Source: Colletes latitarsis (taxonomy: Eukaryota; Arthropoda; Insecta; Hymenoptera; Colletidae). From it: a DNA stretch of 64,000 bases. The stretch lies in contig NW_027488370.1 of NCBI RefSeq assembly GCF_051014445.1, positions 1,674,001-1,738,000 of the forward strand, written 5' to 3'. The position numbers and the translations under genes were made by a program. This document shows, piece after piece, positions 51,001-62,100 of the stretch. The notes under the pieces were generated by a model that saw nothing but the letters and a program-made list of their open reading frames with translations, was not told where the DNA came from and did no database searches. Numbering within the stretch: position 1 is the stretch's first letter; every line of letters starts with the position of its first letter.

Positions 51001-53718
51001 ACATGTAGGCAAGATCCTGGTCTTTTTCTGGTTTGGATCACGTAGTAATGCGGTACCACACCGAAACAGTCAATTAAACCTGGTAGCGATTAATATTTTA
51101 GAGGATAACGCCGGTTATGTCTCGGTTAGGTCAGGGATTTGCCCTCATCTGGCTCGTACTTTCGCATTTATCGCATACTTGTTGGCCAGATCCTGGCCTT
51201 TTTCTGGCTTGTATCACGTAGTAATTTGGTACCACACTGAAACAGTCAATCAAACCTGATTCCGATTAATTTTTTAGAGGATAACGCCGGTTATGGCTGG
51301 GTTAGGTCTGGGATTTGCCGTCATCTTGCTCGTGCTTTCGTATTTTTCGCATACTTGTTGGTCAGATCCTGGGTTTTTTCTGGTTTGGATCCCGTCGTAA
51401 TGTGGTTCCACACCGAAGCAGTCAATTAAACCTGGTTGCGATTAATATTTTAGACGACAACGCCGGCTATGGCTCGGTTAGGTCAGGGATTTGCCCTCAT
51501 CTGGCTCGTACTTTCGCATTTTTCGCATACTTGTTGGCCAGATCCTGGCCTTTTTCTGGCTTGGACCACGTAGTAATGTGGTATCACACTGAAACAGTCA
51601 ATTAAACCTGGTTGCGATTAATATTTTAGAGGATAACGCCGGTTATCTCTCGGTTAGGTCTGGGATGTGTCCTCATCTGGCTCATACTTTCGCATTTCTC
51701 GCTTACTTGTTGGCAAGATCCTCGGCTTTTTTTGGTTTGGATCACGTAGTAATGTGGTACCACACTGAAACAGTCAATTAAACCTGGTTCGGATGAATAT
51801 TTTGGAGGATGACGCTGGTTATGTTTGGGTTAGTTCTGGTATTTGCAATCATCTGGCTCGTACTTTCGCATTTTTCGCATACTTGTTGGCAAGATTCTGG
51901 GCTTTTTTTAGTTTGGATCACGTAGTAATGTGGTACCACACTGAAACAGTCAATTAAACCTGGTTCCGATTAATATTTTAGAGGATAACGCCGGTTATGT
52001 CTGGGTTAGGTCTGGTATTTGCACTCATCTGGCTCATACTTTTGCAATTTTCGCGTACTTGTTGGCCAGATCTTGGGTTTTTTGTGGTTTGGATCCCGTC
52101 GTAATCTGGTTCCACACTGAAGCAGTCAATCGAACCTGGTTCGGATGAATATTTTGGAGGATGACGCTGGTTATGTTTGGGTTAGTTCTGGTATTTGCAA
52201 TCATCTGGCTCGTACTTTCGCATTTTTCGCATACTTGTTGGCAAGTTTCTGGGCTTTTTTTAGTTTGGATCACGTAGTAATGTGGTACCACACTGAAACA
52301 GTCAATTAAACCTGGTTCCGATTAATATTTTAGAGGATAACGCCGGTTATGTCTGGGTTAGGTCTGGTATTTGCACTCATCTGGTTCGTACTTTCGCATT
52401 TTTCGCATACTTGTTTGCCAGATCCTGGCCTTTTTCTGGTTTGGATCACGTGGTAATGCGGTACCACACCGAAACAGTCAATTAAACCTGGTAGCGATTA
52501 ATATTTTAGAGGATAACGCCGGTTATGTCTCGGTTAGGTCTGGGATTTGCCCTCATCTGGCCCGTACTTTCGCATTTTTCGCATACTTGTTGGCCAGATC
52601 CTGGCGTTTTTCTGGTTTGGATCACGTAGTAATGCGGTACCACACCGGAACAGTCAATTAAACCTGGTCTTGATGAATATTTTAGAGGATAACGCATGTT
52701 AGGTCTAGGTTAGTTCTGGGATTTTCACTCATCAGACCCATACTTTCGCATTCTTCACATACTTGTTGAACGGATCCTGGGTTTTTTCTGGTTTGGATCA
52801 CGTAGTAATGTGGGACCACACTGAAACAATCAATTAAACTTGGTCTTGATAAATATTTTAGAGGATAACGCATGTTAGGTGTGGGATAGGTCTGGGATTT
52901 GCCCTCATCAGACTCATACTTTCGCATATTTCTCATACTTCATGGCTAGATCCTGGGCTATTTCTGGATTGGATCACGTAGTAATGTGGTACCACACTGA
53001 AACAGTCAATTAAACCTGGTTTCGATCAATATTTTAGAGGATAACGCAAGTTAGGTCTGGGATAGGTCTGGGATTTGCCCTCACCAGGCTCATACTTTCG
53101 CGTTTTTCACATACTTGTTGAACAGATCCTGGGCTATTTCTGGATTGGATCACGTAGTAATGTGGTACCACTGAAACTGTCAATTAAACCTGGTTTCGAT
53201 CAATATTTTAGAGGATAACGCATCTTAGGTCTGGGTTAGGTCTAAGATTTGCCCTCATCAGGCTCACAGTTTCGCGTTTTTCACATACTTGTTGAACAGA
53301 TCCTGGGTTTTTTCTGGTTTGGATCACGTAGTAATGTGGTACCACACTAAAACAGTGAATTAAACCTGGTTTCGATCAATATTTTAGAGGATAACGCAAG
53401 TTAGGTCTGGGATAGGTCTGGGATTAGCCCTCATCAGACTCATACTTTCGCACACCTCACATACTCGATGACAAGATCCTGGGTTTTTTTCTGGTTTGGA
53501 TCACGTAGTAATGTGTTTCCACACTGAAACAGTCGATTAAACCTGGTTTCGATCAATATGTTAGAGGATAACGCAAGTTAGGTCTGGGATAGGTCTGGGA
53601 TTTGCCCTCATCAGAATCATACTTTCGCACACTTCACATACTCGTTGAACAGATGCTGGGTTATTTTCTGGTTTGGATCACATAGTAATGTGGTACCACA
53701 CTGAAACAGTCAATTAAA
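48087..53718 (+). repeat. Family B higher-order unit 2 (32 monomers, 5,632 bp)
   Basis: The unit again ends with an A hexamer. Compared with unit 1, matching monomers sit at offsets of 5,280, 5,632, 5,280, 5,456 and 5,632 bp from left to right. It has an extra pair near 48,440-48,790 (TTTTCGAAGATAACG and GGATAACCCTGG), lacks the tandem pair of unit 1, and gains single monomers near 50,940-51,115 (ACATGTAGGCAAGATCC) and 51,781-51,956 (a duplicate of the GGATGAATATTTTGGAGG monomer). Confidence 0.85.
52663..53718 (+). repeat. Family A hexamer inside family B, block 2
   Basis: Six A monomers in phase, with the same left (CACCGGAACAG then CTTGATGAAT) and right (TCACATAG then CCGATTAAT) junctions as block 1. 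The shared two-base deletion in GGTACCACTG is near 53,166. Its CACACCTCACATAC variant near 53,452 is found also in block 3 but not in block 1, so blocks 2 and 3 are the closest relatives. Confidence 0.92.
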
Positions 53719-54422
53719 CCTGGTTCCGATTAATATTTTAGAGGATAACGCTGGTTATGTCTGGGTTTGTTCTGGTATTTGCAATCATCTGGCTCATACT
53801 TTTGCAATTTTCGCGTACTTGTTGGCCAGATCTTGGGTTTTTTGTGGTTTGGATCCCGTCGTAATCTGGTTCCTCACCGAAGCAGTCAATCGAACCTGGT
53901 TCGGATGAATATTTTGGAGGATGACGCTGGTTATGCTTGGGTTAGTTCTGGTATTTGCAATCATCTGGCTCGTACTTTCGCATTTTTCGCATACTTGTAG
54001 GCAAGATTCTGGGCTTTTTTTAGTTTGGATCACGTAGTAATGTGGTACCACACTGAAACAGTCAATTAAACCTGGTCCCGATTAATATTTTAGAGGATAA
54101 CGCCGGTTATGTCTGGGTTAGGTCTGGTATTTGCCCTCATCTGGTTCGTACTTTCACATTTTTCGCATACTTGTTGGCCAGATCCTGGCCTTTTTCTGGT
54201 TTGGATCACGTAGTAATGCGGTACCACACCGAAACAGTCAATTAAACCTGGTAGCGATTAATATTTTAGAGGATAACGCCGGTTATGTCTCGGTTAGGTC
54301 TGGGATTTGCCCTCATCTGGCCCGTACTTTCGCATTTTTCGCATACTTGTTGGCCAGATCCTGGCGTTTTTCTGGTTTGGATCACGTAGTAATGCGGTAC
54401 CACACCGGAACAGTCAATTAAA
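52663..54422 (+). repeat. Composite 10-monomer unit (6 A + 4 B), copy 1
   Basis: An A hexamer followed by four B monomers (GGGTTTGTTCTGG, GGTTATGCTTGGG, a TCCCGATTAAT monomer and an AGCGATTAAT monomer), total 1,760 bp. The next 1,760 bp repeats it. In all stretches I compared the two copies were identical, including private variants such as CACACCTCAC and ATGCTTGGG. Confidence 0.9.
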
Positions 54423-55478
54423 CCTGGTCTTGATGAATATTTTAGAGGATAACGCATGTTAGGTCTAGGTTAGTTCTGGGATTTTCACTCATCAGACCCA
54501 TACTTTCGCATTCTTCACATACTTGTTGAACGGATCCTGGGTTTTTTCTGGTTTGGATCACGTAGTAATGTGGGACCACACTGAAACAATCAATTAAACT
54601 TGGTCTTGATAAATATTTTAGAGGATAACGCATGTTAGGTGTGGGATAGGTCTGGGATTTGCCCTCATCAGACTCATACTTTCGCATATTTCTCATACTT
54701 CATGGCTAGATCCTGGGCTATTTCTGGATTGGATCACGTAGTAATGTGGTACCACACTGAAACAGTCAATTAAACCTGGTTTCGATCAATATTTTAGAGG
54801 ATAACGCAAGTTAGGTCTGGGATAGGTCTGGGATTTGCCCTCACCAGGCTCATACTTTCGCGTTTTTCACATACTTGTTGAACAGATCCTGGGCTATTTC
54901 TGGATTGGATCACGTAGTAATGTGGTACCACTGAAACTGTCAATTAAACCTGGTTTCGATCAATATTTTAGAGGATAACGCATCTTAGGTCTGGGTTAGG
55001 TCTAAGATTTGCCCTCATCAGGCTCACAGTTTCGCGTTTTTCACATACTTGTTGAACAGATCCTGGGTTTTTTCTGGTTTGGATCACGTAGTAATGTGGT
55101 ACCACACTAAAACAGTGAATTAAACCTGGTTTCGATCAATATTTTAGAGGATAACGCAAGTTAGGTCTGGGATAGGTCTGGGATTAGCCCTCATCAGACT
55201 CATACTTTCGCACACCTCACATACTCGATGACAAGATCCTGGGTTTTTTTCTGGTTTGGATCACGTAGTAATGTGTTTCCACACTGAAACAGTCGATTAA
55301 ACCTGGTTTCGATCAATATGTTAGAGGATAACGCAAGTTAGGTCTGGGATAGGTCTGGGATTTGCCCTCATCAGAATCATACTTTCGCACACTTCACATA
55401 CTCGTTGAACAGATGCTGGGTTATTTTCTGGTTTGGATCACATAGTAATGTGGTACCACACTGAAACAGTCAATTAAA
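54423..55478 (+). repeat. Family A hexamer inside family B, block 3
   Basis: Six A monomers in phase, the A part of the second copy of the 1,760-bp duplication. Junction sequences and internal variants are the same as block 2. Confidence 0.92.
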
Positions 55479-56182
55479 CCTGGTTCCGATTAATATTTTA
55501 GAGGATAACGCTGGTTATGTCTGGGTTTGTTCTGGTATTTGCAATCATCTGGCTCATACTTTTGCAATTTTCGCGTACTTGTTGGCCAGATCTTGGGTTT
55601 TTTGTGGTTTGGATCCCGTCGTAATCTGGTTCCTCACCGAAGCAGTCAATCGAACCTGGTTCGGATGAATATTTTGGAGGATGACGCTGGTTATGCTTGG
55701 GTTAGTTCTGGTATTTGCAATCATCTGGCTCGTACTTTCGCATTTTTCGCATACTTGTAGGCAAGATTCTGGGCTTTTTTTAGTTTGGATCACGTAGTAA
55801 TGTGGTACCACACTGAAACAGTCAATTAAACCTGGTCCCGATTAATATTTTAGAGGATAACGCCGGTTATGTCTGGGTTAGGTCTGGTATTTGCCCTCAT
55901 CTGGTTCGTACTTTCACATTTTTCGCATACTTGTTGGCCAGATCCTGGCCTTTTTCTGGTTTGGATCACGTAGTAATGCGGTACCACACCGAAACAGTCA
56001 ATTAAACCTGGTAGCGATTAATATTTTAGAGGATAACGCCGGTTATGTCTCGGTTAGGTCTGGGATTTGCCCTCATCTGGCCCGTACTTTCGCATTTTTC
56101 GCATACTTGTTGGCCAGATCCTGGCGTTTTTCTGGTTTGGATCACGTAGTAATGCGGTACCACACCGGAACAGTCAATTAAA
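54423..56182 (+). repeat. Composite 10-monomer unit (6 A + 4 B), copy 2
   Basis: This is the tandem duplicate of 52,663-54,422, offset by exactly 1,760 bp. It ends where copy 1 enters another A hexamer (CTTGATGAAT) and this copy instead continues as family B (CCGATTAATATTTTCG), which gives a clean right boundary for the duplication. Confidence 0.9.
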
Positions 56183-59100
56183 CCTGGTTCCGATTAATAT
56201 TTTCGAAGATAACGCTGGTTATATCTGGGTTAGTTCTGGTATTTGCAATCGTCTGGCTCATACTTTCGCAATTTTCGCGTACTTGTTGGCCTGATCTTGG
56301 GTTTTTTGTGGTTTGGATCCCGTCGTAATGTGGTTCCACACCGAAGCAGTCAATTATACCTGGTTGCGATGAATATTTTGGAGGATAACCCTGGTTATGA
56401 TTGGGTTAGTTCTGGTATTTGCAATCATCTGGCTCGTACTTTCGCATTTTTCGCATACTTGTTGGCAAGATCCTGAGCTTTTTTTGGTTTGGATCACGTA
56501 GTAATGTGGTACCACACTGAAACAGTCAATTAAACCAGGTCCCGATTAATATTTTAGAGGATAACGCCGGTTATGTCTGGGTTATGTCTGGTATTTGCCC
56601 TCATCTGGCTCGTACTTTCGCATTTTTCGCATACATGTAGGCTAGATCCTGGCCTTTTTCTGGTTTGGATCACGTAGTAATGCGGTACCACACCGAAACA
56701 GTCAATTAAACCTGGTAGCGATTAATATTTTAGAGGATAACGCCGGTTATGTATCGGTTAGGTCAGGGATTTGCCCTCATCTGGCTCGTACTTTCGCATT
56801 TATCGCATACTTGTTGGCCAGATCCTGGCCTTTTTCTGGCTTGTATCACGTAGTAATTTGGTACCACACTGAAACAGTCAATCAAACCTGGTTCCGATTA
56901 ATTTTTTAGAGGATAACGCCGGTTATGGCTGGGTTAGGTCTGGGATTTGCCGTCATCTTGCTCGTGCTTTCATATTTTTCGCATACTTGTTGGTCAGGTC
57001 CTGGGTTTTTTCTGGTTTGGATCCCGTCGTAATGTGGTTCCACACCGAAGCAGTCAATTAAACCTGGTTGCGATTAATATTTTAGACGACAACGCCGGTT
57101 ATGGCTCGGTTAGGTCAGGGATTTGCCCTCATCTGGCTCGTACTTTCGCATTTTTCGCATACTTGTTGGCCAGATCCTGGCCTTTTTCTGGCTTGGACCA
57201 CGTAGTAATGTGGTATCACACTGAAACAGTCAATTAAACCTGGCTCCGATTAATATTTTAGAGGATAACGCCGGTTATGGCTGGGTTTGGTCTGGTATTT
57301 GCCCTCATCTGGCTCGTACCTTCGCATTTTTCGCTTACTTGTTGGCCAGATCCTGGCCTTTTTCTGGCTTGGACCACGTAGTAATGAGGTACCACACTGA
57401 AACAGTCGATAAAACCTGGTACCGATTAATATTTTAGAGGATAACGCTGGTTATGTCTGGGTTAGGTCTGGTATTTGCAACCATCTGGCTCATACTTTCG
57501 CGTTTTTCGCATATTTGTTGACCAGATCCTGGCCTTTTTCTGGCTAGGACCACGTAGTAATGTGGTACCACACTGAAACAGTCAATTAAACCTGGTTGCG
57601 ATTAATATTTTAGAGAACAACGCCGGTTATGTCACGGGTAGGTCTGGGATTTGCCGTCATCTGGCCCGTATTTTCGCATTTTTCGCATACTTGTTGGCCA
57701 GATCCTGGCCTTTTTCTGGCTTGGACCACGTTGTAATGTGGTACCACACTGAAACAGTCAATAGAATCTAGTTCCGATTAATATTTTAGAGGATAACGCC
57801 GGTTATGGCTGGGTTAGGTCTGGGATTTGCCGTCATCTGGCTCGTATTTTCGTTTTTTTCGCATACTTGTTGACCAGATCCTGGCCTTTTCCTGGCTTTG
57901 ACCACGTAGTAATGTGGTATCACACTGAAACAGTCAATTAAACCTGGTTGCGATTAATATTTTAGAGGATAACGCCGGTTATCTCTCGGTTAGGTCTGGG
58001 ATTTGTCCTCATCTGGCTCATACTTTCGCATTTCTCGCTTACTTGTTGGCAAGATCCTCGGCTTTTTTTGGTTTGGATCACGTAGTAATGTGGTACCACA
58101 CTGAAACAGTCAATTAAACCTGGTTCCGATTAATATTTTAGAGGATAACGCTGGTTATGTCTGGGTTAGTTCTGGTATTTGCAATCATCTGGCTCGTACT
58201 TTCGCATTTTTCGCATACTTGTTGGCAAGATTCTGGGCTCTTTTTAGTTTGGATCACGTAGTAATGTGGTACCACACAGAAACAGTCAATTAAACCTGGT
58301 TCCGATTAATATTTTAGAGGATAACGCCGGTTATGTCTGGGTTAGGTCTGGTATTTGCCCTCATCTGGTTCGTACTTTCGCATTTTTCGCATACTTGTTG
58401 GCCAGATCCTGGCCTTTTTCTGTTTTGGATCACGTAGTAATGCGGTACCACACCGAAACAGTCAATTAAACCTGGTAGCGATTAATATTTTAGAGGATAA
58501 CGCCGGTTATGTCTCGGTTAGGTCTGGGATTTGCCCTCATCTGGCTCGTACTTTCGCATTTTTCGCATACTTGTTGGCCAGATCCTGGCGTTTTTCTGGT
58601 TTGGATCACGTAGTAATGCGGTACCACACCGAAACAGTCAATTAAACCTGGTAGCGATTAATATTTTAGAGGATAACGCCGGTTATGTCTCGGTTAGGTC
58701 AGGGATTTGCCCTCATCTGGCTCGTACTTTCGCATTTATCGCATACTTGTTGGCCAGATCCTGGCCTTTTTCTGGCTTGTATCACGTAGTAATTTGGTAC
58801 CACACTGAAACAGTCAATCAAACCTGGTTCCGATTAATTTTTTAGAGGATAACTCCGGTTATGGCTGGGTTAGGTCTGGGATTTGCCGTCATCTTGCTCG
58901 TGCTTTCGTATTTTTCGCATACTTGTTGGTCAGATCCTGGGTTTTTTCCGGTTTGGATCCCGTCGTAATGTGGTTCCACACCGATGCAGTCAATTAAACC
59001 TGGTTGCGATTAATATTTTAGACGACAACGCCGGTTATGGCTCGGTTAGGTCAGGGATTTGCCCTCATCTGGCTCGTACTTTCGCATTTTTCGCATACTT

Positions 59101-62100
59101 GTTGGCCAGATCCTGGCCTTTTTCTGGCTTGGACCACGTAGTAATGTGGTATCACACTGAAACAGTCAATTAAACCTGGTTGCGATTAATATTTTAGAGG
59201 ATAACGCCGGTTATCTCTCGGTTAGGTCTGGGATTTGTCCTCATCTGGCTCATACTTTCGCATTTCTCGCTTACTTGTTGGCAAGATCCTCGGCTTTTTT
59301 TGGTTTGGATCACGTAGTAATGTGGTACCACACTGAAACAGTCAATTAAACCTGGTTCCGATTAATATTTTAGAGGATAACGCTGGTTATGTCTGGGTTA
59401 GTTCTGGTATTTGCAATCATCTGGCTCATACTTTTGCAATTTTCGCGTACTTGTTGGCCAGATCTTGGGTTTTTTGTGGTTTGGATCCCGTCGTAATCTG
59501 GTTCCACACCGAAGCAGTCAATCGAACCTGGTTCGGATGAATATTTTGGAGGATGACGCTGGTTATGTTTGGGTTAGTTCTGAAATTTGCAATCATCTGG
59601 CTCGTACTTTCGCATTTTTCGCATACTTGTTGGCAAGATTCTGGGCTTTTTTTAGTTTGGATCACGTAGTAATGTGGTACCACACTGAAACAGTCAATTA
59701 AACCTGGTTCCGATTAATATTTTAGAGGATAACGCCGGTTATGTCTGGGTTAGGTCCGGTATTTGCCCTCATCTGGTTCGTACTTTCGCATTTTTCGCAT
59801 ACTTGTTTGCCAGATCCTGGCCTTTTTCTGGTTTGGATCACGTGGTAATGCGGTACCACACCGAAACAGTCAATTAAACCTGGTAGCGATTAATATTTTA
59901 GAGGATAACGCCGGTTATGTCTCGGTTAGGTCTGGGATTTGCCCTCATCTGGCCTGTACTTTCGCATTTTTCGCATACTTGTTGGCCAGATCCTGGCGTT
60001 TTTCTGGTTTGGGTCACGTAGTAATGCGGTACCACACCGGAACAGTCAATTAAACCTGGTTCCGATTAATATTTTAGAGGATTACGCCGGTTATGTCTGG
60101 GTTATGTCTGGTATTTGCCCTCATCTGGCTCGTACTTTCGCATTTTTCGCATACATGTAGGCAAGATCCTGGTCTTTTTCTGGTTTGGATCACGTAGTAA
60201 TGCGGTACCACACCGAAACAGTCAATTAAACCTGGTAGCGATTAATATTTTAGAGGATAACGCCGGTTATGTCTCGGGTAGGTCAGGGATTTGCCCTCAT
60301 CTGGCTCGTACTTTCGCATTTATCGCATACTTGTTGGCCAGATCCTGGCCTTTTTCTGGCTTGTATCACGTAGTAATTTGGTACCACTCTGAAACAGTCA
60401 ATCAAACCTGGTTCCGATTAATTTTTTAGAGGATAACGCCGGTTATGGCTGGGTTAGGTCTGGGATTTGCCGTCATCTTGCTCGTGCTTTCGTATTTTTC
60501 GCATACTTGTTGGTCAGATCCTGGGTTTTTTCTGGTTTGGATCCCGTCGTAATGTGGTTCCACACCGAAGCAGTCAATTAAACCTGGTTGCGATTAATAT
60601 TTTAGACGACAACGCCGGTTATGGCTCGGTTAGGTCAGGGATTTGCCCTCATCTGGCTCGTACTTTCGCATTTTTCGCATACTTGTTGGCCAGATCCTGG
60701 CCTTTTTCTGGCTTGGACCACGTAGTAATGTGATATCACACTGAAACAGTCAATTAAACCTGGCTCCGATTAATATTTTAGAGGATAACGCCGGTTATGG
60801 CTGGGTTAGGTCTGGTATTTGCCCTCATCTGGCTCGTACTTTCACATTTTTCGCATACTTGTTGGCCAGATCCTGGCCCTTTTCTGGTTTGGATCACGTA
60901 GTAATGCGGTACCACACCGAAACAGTCAATTAAACCTGGTAGCGATTAATATTTTAGAGGATAACGCCGGTTATGTCTCGGTTAGGTCAGGGATTTGCCC
61001 TCATCTGGCTCGTACTTTCGCATTTATCGCATACTTGTTGGCCAGATCCTGGCCTTTTTCTGGCTTGTATCACGTAGTAATTTGGTACCACACTGAAACA
61101 GTCAATCAAACCTGGTTCCGATTAATTTTTTAGAGGATAACGCCGGTTATGGCTGGGTTAGGTCTGGGATTTGCCGTCATCTTGCTCGTGCTTTCATATT
61201 TTTCGCATACTTGTTGGTCAGGTCCTGGGTTTTTTCTGGTTTGGATCCCGTCGTAATGTGGTTCCACACCGAAGCAGTCAATTAAACCTGGTTGCGATTA
61301 ATATTTTAGACGACAACGCCGGTTATGGCTCGGTTAGGTCAGGGATTTGCCCTCATCTGGCTCGTACTTTCGCATTTTTCGCATACTTGTTGGCCAGATC
61401 CTGGCCTTTTTCTGGCTTGGACCACGTAGTAATGTGGTATCACACTGAAACAGTCAATTAAACCTGGCTCCGATTAATATTTTAGAGGATAACGCCGGTT
61501 ATGGCTGGGTTTGGTCTGGTATTTGCCCTCATCTGGCTCGTACCTTCGCATTTTTCGCTTACTTGTTGGCCAGATCCTGGCCTTTTTCTGGCTTGGACCA
61601 CGTAGTAATGAGGTACCACACTGAAACAGTCGATAAAACCTGGTACCGATTAATATTTTAGAGGATAACGCTGGTTATGTCTGGGTTAGGTCTGGTATTT
61701 GCAACCATCTGGCTCATACTTTCGCGTTTTTCGCATACTTGTTGACCAGATCCTGGCCTTTTTCTGGCTAGGACCACGTAGTAATGTGGTGCCACACTGA
61801 AACAGTCAATTAAACCTGGTTGCGATTAATATTTTAGAGGACAACGCCGGTTATGTCACGGGTAGGTCTGGGATTTCCCGTCATCTGGCCCGTATTTGCG
61901 CATTTTTCGCATACTTGTTGGCCAGATCCTGGCCTTTTTCTGGCTTGGACCACGTTGTAATGTGGTACCACACTGAAACAGTCAATAGAATCTAGTTCCG
62001 ATTAATATTTTAGAGGATAACGCTGGTTATGGCTGGGTTAGGTCTGGGATTTGCCGTCATCTGGCTCGTATTTTCGTTTTTTTCGCATACTTGTTGACCA

